Of a DNA stretch of 12,623 nt, positions 8,826 through 12,623 are shown piece after piece. The notes below the pieces were generated by a model that was not told where the DNA came from, did not search any database, and was given only the letters and a program-made list of their open reading frames with translations. A program made the translations under genes and the position numbers. Source of the stretch: Burkholderiaceae bacterium (lineage in GTDB: Bacteria; Pseudomonadota; Gammaproteobacteria; Burkholderiales; Burkholderiaceae). Position 1 is the stretch's first letter. Each line of letters begins with the position of its first letter. The DNA is taken from the NCBI GenBank assembly GCA_947374315.1, contig CANCBK010000048.1, positions 1-12,623 on the forward strand, given 5' to 3'.

Positions 8826-9326
8826 ATGATTGCAGTCGGACAAAAATTACCAAACGCCACCCTCTATGAGTTTTTAGATGAGGCAAGCGAAGGTTGCGCT
8901 ATCGGCCCAAATGCATTTGAAGTTGAAAAGCTTGCTGCTGGTAAAAAAGTAGTGATCTTTGCTTTACCTGGTGCGTTCACACCAACCTGCTCAGCGCAAC
9001 ATGTGCCTGGTTTTATTGAACACCACGATGCTTTGAAGGCTAAAGGTGTAGATGAGATTTGGTGTATCTCTGTAAATGATCCATTTGTAATGGGCGCCTG
9101 GGGTCGCGATCTTAAAGTGAGCGGCAAAGTACGCATGCTTGGTGATGGTAGTGCTGAGTTCACTAAAAAGTTAGGTATGGAGTTTGATCTCACTGCTCGT
9201 GGTTTAGGTGTTCGTTCACAACGCTATGCCATGATTGTTGAAGACGGAGTGGTGAAAACTTTAGATCTTGAGGCGCCTGGTAAGTTTGAAGTCAGCGATG
9301 CTGCTTCAGTATTGAAAAAGCTTTAA
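8826..9326 (+). CDS. Peroxiredoxin, Prx5 (AhpC/TSA-like) family, probably 1-Cys mechanism
   Basis: This 166-residue thiol peroxidase should reduce hydrogen peroxide or organic hydroperoxides in the cytoplasm. No signal peptide is seen. The catalytic motif PGAFTPTCS (48-56) gives the peroxidatic Cys55 with Thr52, and Arg133 in [11 protein letters not shown] matches the active-site Arg of Prx5 proteins. Other cysteines are Cys24 and Cys80. There is none in the C-terminal third, where human PRDX5 carries its resolving Cys, so a 1-Cys mechanism with glutathione/glutaredoxin or a similar reductant is likely. GGAG at 8817-8820 lies five bases before the ATG. The gene sits between ftsZ and lpxC, 28 bp before lpxC. 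I recall this arrangement from other Burkholderiales but could not check it. No link to division is shown by the sequence. Confidence 0.92.
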   Translation: MIAVGQKLPNATLYEFLDEASEGCAIGPNAFEVEKLAAGKKVVIFALPGAFTPTCSAQHVPGFIEHHDALKAKGVDEIWCISVNDPFVMGAWGRDLKVSGKVRMLGDGSAEFTKKLGMEFDLTARGLGVRSQRYAMIVEDGVVKTLDLEAPGKFEVSDAASVLKKL

Positions 9327-9354
9327 GAATTTATCCCTGAATTTATATAAGAAC

Positions 9355-10269
9355 ATGATGAAGCAACGCACGATCGCCACTCCGATTAAAACCGTGGGGA
9401 TTGGCTTGCACTCTGGGCGCAAGGTGACTTTATCTATTAAGCCTGCGCCGATAAATTCAGGAATTTTATTTGTACGTGTTGATACCCCAGGGCAATCGGT
9501 TGTTCCGGCTACTGCTCTGGCGGTATGTGATACCCGCCTAGCCTCGGTAATTCAAAAGGACGGAGTGCGTGTTTCTACTGTTGAGCATTTGCTCTCGGCT
9601 TGCGCAGGTTTAGGGCTTGATAATTTATTAATCGAGCTTGATGGTGAAGAGGTACCCATCATGGATGGCAGCGCCGCTTCATTCTTATTCTTGATGGAGT
9701 CTGCCGGCATTGCTGAGCAAGATGCCCCACGACAATTTCTAGTCATCAAAAAACCGATTGAAGTGCGGGAAGGCGACAAGCTTGCACGCTTAGAACCTTT
9801 TTTTGGTTATAAGCTCGACTTTACTATCGACTTTAAGCATCCGGCGGTGGATAAGACTGGCCAGCGATTTGTAGTGGACTTTGCTGAACATGCTTATCGC
9901 AGTGAAATTGGCCGAGCTCGCACTTTTGGTTTTGCTCATGAAGTTGAAGCTTTACGAGAAATGGGTTTAGCGCGCGGCGGTAGTTTGGATAATGCGATTG
10001 TGCTTGATGAGCATCGCATCCTAAATAACGAAGAGCTGCGTTATGAGGATGAGTTTGTGCGTCACAAGATTTTGGATGCGATTGGAGATCTGTATTTAGT
10101 TGGCCATCCGATTGTTGGAGCTTATGTCGCCGAAAAATCAGGCCACGCTTTAAATAACGCTCTTTTGCGCAAACTCTTGGAAGACCCCAGCTCTTATGAA
10201 ATTAGTAGTTTTCCAGAAAATAAGGCCCCGGCAGCCTATTCCAAAGAGAGCCAGCCCCTCTTTTTCTAA
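9355..10269 (+). CDS. lpxC: UDP-3-O-acyl-N-acetylglucosamine deacetylase
   Basis: LpxC is the zinc-dependent deacetylase that catalyses the committed step of lipid A synthesis in the cytoplasm. The 304-residue protein has normal length. [10 protein letters not shown] (73-82) carries the catalytic Glu77 and the zinc ligand His78. [14 protein letters not shown] (237-250) gives the other ligands His237 and Asp241, and His264 in KSGHALNN is the general acid. [10 protein letters not shown] (101-110) is also typical. The first ATG (9355) is chosen because MMKQRTI aligns with the family start MIKQRTL; the next codon (9358) is also ATG. No good Shine-Dalgarno is visible, only a weak TAAG at 9348-9351, so coupling to the upstream peroxiredoxin gene is possible. 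The 3' end faces the convergent DUF721 gene 26 bp away. Confidence 0.97.
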   Translation: MMKQRTIATPIKTVGIGLHSGRKVTLSIKPAPINSGILFVRVDTPGQSVVPATALAVCDTRLASVIQKDGVRVSTVEHLLSACAGLGLDNLLIELDGEEVPIMDGSAASFLFLMESAGIAEQDAPRQFLVIKKPIEVREGDKLARLEPFFGYKLDFTIDFKHPAVDKTGQRFVVDFAEHAYRSEIGRARTFGFAHEVEALREMGLARGGSLDNAIVLDEHRILNNEELRYEDEFVRHKILDAIGDLYLVGHPIVGAYVAEKSGHALNNALLRKLLEDPSSYEISSFPENKAPAAYSKESQPLFF

Positions 10270-10279
10270 AATCTTTTTT
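10243..10279 (+). terminator. Possible weak intrinsic terminator of lpxC
   Basis: AAAGAGAG (10243-10250) can pair with CTCTTTTT (10258-10265) around a seven-base loop, giving eight pairs with one G-T. The right arm is itself T-rich, and a second T-run lies at 10274-10279. It overlaps the lpxC stop codon. The stem is low in GC and would be weak, so termination between the convergent genes is only suggested. On the minus strand the same hairpin lies beyond the DUF721 gene. Confidence 0.3.
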
Positions 10280-10295
10280 ATGGGTTTATGAAGGT

Positions 10296-10799
10296 TTATT
10301 TGGGCTTGCTTTGTAATAGCCGCTCAACAGCCTTACGCAATTCAGAATCTGGCGCCAATTTTTCGACCAAAGATTCCCAAGAGGCTCTTGCTACCGCATT
10401 AAATCCTTTAGGTTTTTCTCTAGCCTGACCGCCTTCCCGAGGTTTGATTTCCCAGGTGGGGGGAGCGGGTTTTAGGCGGACCTTAATTGCCAAGCACACC
10501 ACCCCTTTTTTTCCTAACTCATTGATTAAGCTGGGTAAAACTTGCTGTAATCGAGTCGCGATGCTGGCACCGCTGACCAGTAAAAACAGCTCTTTTTGCC
10601 CGCCAGAGCGCCAGCCAGCCTCAATTTTGGGGGCAAAATTCTCCATATCCAGTTCTGACAGAGCTGCCCTTAGGGCAACTTTAAGTTTGGCGAGATCTTC
10701 AGTCTTAGCCAAGATCCCCCCAAGACCCTCTGAATCGCGAAGATAGTCCAGCCATTCGTGGGCGGCTTTCGTGCGGGCGGGTTTAGGGGCGAAGTTCAT
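10296..10799 (-). CDS. dciA: DUF721 / DciA-like protein
   Basis: The 167-residue protein resembles the DUF721 family, whose characterised members (DciA) bind the replicative helicase DnaB and help load it in bacteria that lack DnaC. The family-like core runs from about residue 20 to 110. It has IEAGWRSGGQKELFLLVSG, then the SIATRLQQVLPSLINELG helix and the strand CLAIKVRLKP, matching the usual pattern of a Trp, a beta strand, a helix and a final strand. A polar stretch with Pro, Lys and Gly (112-133) leads to a predicted C-terminal helix (135-163). No signal peptide or membrane segment is present. The start at 10799 has no clear Shine-Dalgarno, but no other Met occurs before residue 52. The gene is convergent with lpxC and divergent from secA. 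The helicase-loader role is inferred from family and not shown here. Confidence 0.75.
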   Translation of the reverse strand: MNFAPKPARTKAAHEWLDYLRDSEGLGGILAKTEDLAKLKVALRAALSELDMENFAPKIEAGWRSGGQKELFLLVSGASIATRLQQVLPSLINELGKKGVVCLAIKVRLKPAPPTWEIKPREGGQAREKPKGFNAVARASWESLVEKLAPDSELRKAVERLLQSKPK

Positions 10800-10818
10800 A
10801 TAAAAAGAGGGTTCGGGT

Positions 10819-10847
10819 GATAAACTGAAGGACTTAATTTACTTCAA
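10819..10847 (-). promoter_or_regulatory. Weak candidate promoter for the DUF721/DciA gene
   Basis: On the minus strand TTGAAG (10847-10842) and TTTATC (10824-10819) are 17 bases apart, matching the -35 and -10 consensus at four and three positions. Transcription would begin around 10812, leaving a leader of about 13 bases. This is a pattern match only. No comparably spaced promoter was found for secA on the other strand. Confidence 0.22.
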
Positions 10848-10853
10848 TATCCC

Positions 10854-12623
10854 ATGGTAATCGGTCTTCTTAAAACCCTGGTCGGCAGTCGTAACGACCG
10901 CCTCTTAAAACAGTATCGCAAAGTTGTTGCCAAAGTTGGTGCTTTTGAGCCCAGCATGCAAGCTTTGGATGATGCCGCACTGCAAGCAAAAACTGCTGAG
11001 TTCAAGTCGCGTTTGGCTGCGGGGGAGTCATTGGATGACCTAGCGCCAGAAGCTTTTGCGGTAGTTCGAGAGGCCAGCTCGCGTGTGATGAAGATGCGTC
11101 ATTTTGATGCGCAGATGATGGGTGGCCTAGCATTACATCAAGGCAAGATTGCTGAAATGGGTACCGGTGAAGGCAAAACCTTAACTGCAACACTTCCAGT
11201 CTACTTAAATGCCTTGAGCGGCAACGGTGTTCACGTCATTACTGTGAATGACTATTTGGCTCAGCGTGATGCTGAGTGGATGTCAACCCTCTACAACTTC
11301 TTGGGTATGAAGGTGGGCGTGAATCTATCGCAGATGGATCACACCACTAAGCAAGAAGCGTATGCAGCTGATATTACCTACGGAACTAATAACGAATTTG
11401 GTTTTGATTATCTGCGTGACAACATGGTTCAAGATTTGGGTCAGCGCGTTCAGCGTGGGCTAGCTTATGCGATTGTTGACGAGGTGGATTCGATCCTGAT
11501 TGATGAGGCGCGTACGCCCTTAATTATTTCTGGTCAGGCCGAAGATCACACCGATCTATATGTAAAGATCAATGCATTGCCTTCTTATTTAGAGCGTCAA
11601 ATTGGCGAAGAAAAAGCAGATGGTACTGGTGTTGAAAAGCCGGGCGATTATTGGGTGGATGAAAAGTCCCAGCAAGTATATTTAACCGAGCGAGGTCACG
11701 ATAAGGCTGAGACAGTCTTAGTGGAGCTAGGCGCGTTAAATGATGGCGACTCTTTATATGCTCCACAAAATATTACATTGATGCACCATGTGTATGCGGC
11801 ATTACGTGCGCATACCTTGTACAACCGTGATCAGCAATATGTAGTCCAAAATAATGAGGTCATCATTGTTGATGAGTTCACGGGGCGTTTGATGCAGGGA
11901 CGTCGCTGGTCTGATGGGTTGCATCAAGCTGTTGAGGCCAAAGAAGGTGTACAGATTCAGAATGAGAATCAGACACTAGCTACGATTACCTTCCAAAACT
12001 ATTTCCGGATGTACGGTAAGTTGGCTGGTATGACGGGTACTGCTGATACTGAAGCATATGAGTTCAAGGAAATTTATAACCTTGAAACTGTCGTCATTCC
12101 ACCAAATCGTATTAGCCAAAGAAAAGATCGTCAAGATCAGATCTATAAGACTTCGCGTGAACGCTACGATGCGGTCATTAAAGATATTGAGGATTGCTAT
12201 AGGCGTGGCCAGCCAGTGTTGGTTGGTACAACCTCCATTGAAAACTCAGAGTTGATAGCGGGCTTGCTTGATAAACGGGAGCTCCCACATCAAGTTCTGA
12301 ATGCCAAGCAACATGCTCGCGAAGCCGAAATCATTGCCCAAGCCGGTAGACCAAAGATGATTACCATCGCTACCAATATGGCTGGTCGTGGAACGGACAT
12401 TGTGTTGGGTGGTAATGTTGGTAAGCAATCTTCTTTGATTGAGGCTGAGAGCTCGCTTTCCGATGCTGAAAAAGCAGCCAAGATTAAACAATTGCAAGAT
12501 GAGTGGCAAAGTATTCACGATCAGGTTCTCACTTCAGGTGGTTTGCATATCATCGGTACTGAGCGTCATGAGAGTCGTCGAATTGATAACCAGTTAAGAG
12601 GTCGTTCAGGTCGTCAAGGTGAT
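10854..12623 (+). CDS. secA: SecA, preprotein translocase ATPase, 5' part
   Basis: SecA is the motor ATPase that pushes unfolded preproteins through SecYEG in the inner membrane. The frame is open from ATG 10854 to the window edge: 590 codons of the roughly 900 expected. The protein opens with [18 protein letters not shown], aligning with the E. coli start. The Walker A motif TGEGKT is at 104-109, and DEVD, the DEAD-box Walker B, begins at Asp209; both match E. coli numbering. Later motifs are [47 protein letters not shown] and, at the edge, [10 protein letters not shown]. The preprotein-binding and helical scaffold end, plus any zinc-binding tail, lie outside. There is no Shine-Dalgarno directly upstream; AAGGA at 10828-10832 is too far. 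No secM-like gene precedes it. Confidence 0.97.
   Translation, partial: MVIGLLKTLVGSRNDRLLKQYRKVVAKVGAFEPSMQALDDAALQAKTAEFKSRLAAGESLDDLAPEAFAVVREASSRVMKMRHFDAQMMGGLALHQGKIAEMGTGEGKTLTATLPVYLNALSGNGVHVITVNDYLAQRDAEWMSTLYNFLGMKVGVNLSQMDHTTKQEAYAADITYGTNNEFGFDYLRDNMVQDLGQRVQRGLAYAIVDEVDSILIDEARTPLIISGQAEDHTDLYVKINALPSYLERQIGEEKADGTGVEKPGDYWVDEKSQQVYLTERGHDKAETVLVELGALNDGDSLYAPQNITLMHHVYAALRAHTLYNRDQQYVVQNNEVIIVDEFTGRLMQGRRWSDGLHQAVEAKEGVQIQNENQTLATITFQNYFRMYGKLAGMTGTADTEAYEFKEIYNLETVVIPPNRISQRKDRQDQIYKTSRERYDAVIKDIEDCYRRGQPVLVGTTSIENSELIAGLLDKRELPHQVLNAKQHAREAEIIAQAGRPKMITIATNMAGRGTDIVLGGNVGKQSSLIEAESSLSDAEKAAKIKQLQDEWQSIHDQVLTSGGLHIIGTERHESRRIDNQLRGRSGRQGD

Noticed and set aside
9312..9350. TTGAAA and TATATA as an lpxC promoter
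   Set aside because: The two elements are 26 bases apart, too far for a normal promoter. The better-spaced -35 alternative matches only three positions.
10444..10746. 100-codon plus-strand open frame opposite the DUF721 gene
   Set aside because: It lies wholly antisense to a better supported coding region, shows no recognisable domain and has no obvious ribosome site.
12058..12518. Several 60-90 codon frames on both strands inside secA
   Set aside because: The secA frame is open and aligns with SecA motifs throughout. These are chance frames within it, and the absence of a full-length stop-bounded secA frame is only because the gene runs off the window.

Overview
The window is an uninterrupted piece of the division and cell wall (dcw) cluster of a Gram-negative bacterium, followed by the lpxC-secA junction. 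Gene order is murD (3' part), ftsW, murG, murC, ddl, ftsQ, ftsA, ftsZ, a Prx5-type peroxiredoxin, lpxC, a DUF721/DciA-like gene on the minus strand, and secA (5' part). LpxC implies an LPS outer membrane. The peroxiredoxin between ftsZ and lpxC, the DUF721 gene in place of enterobacterial secM, moderate GC by eye and the protein sequences together suggest a betaproteobacterium of the Burkholderiaceae, most like Polynucleobacter. That assignment is from memory of the families, not from a search.

Positions 1-7323 form one tightly packed plus-strand transcription unit. MurD, MurC and Ddl act in the cytoplasmic steps of peptidoglycan precursor synthesis. MurG makes lipid II, and FtsW polymerises it at the septum. 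FtsQ, FtsA and FtsZ are divisome proteins. Consecutive genes overlap by 4 bp (ATGA or GTGA) or 8 bp, or are 9 bp apart, which points to translational coupling. ftsZ follows ftsA after 48 bp and has the strongest Shine-Dalgarno sequence seen here.

Positions 8713-8825, between ftsZ and the peroxiredoxin gene, are the largest non-coding gap. They hold a GC-rich nested inverted repeat that can fold into a long hairpin without a T-tract. This is the least explained element in the window. The peroxiredoxin gene and lpxC follow on the plus strand.

lpxC and the DUF721/DciA-like gene converge across 26 bp (10270-10295). The DUF721 gene and secA diverge from a 54-bp intergenic region (10800-10853). 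secA is read intact for 590 codons to the window edge. No stretch over 300 bp lacks a gene. I saw no tRNA, rRNA, CRISPR array, insertion sequence, phage gene or attachment site. I found no undescribed multi-gene system: the region is conserved core genome, and the points worth checking are regulatory or structural details.
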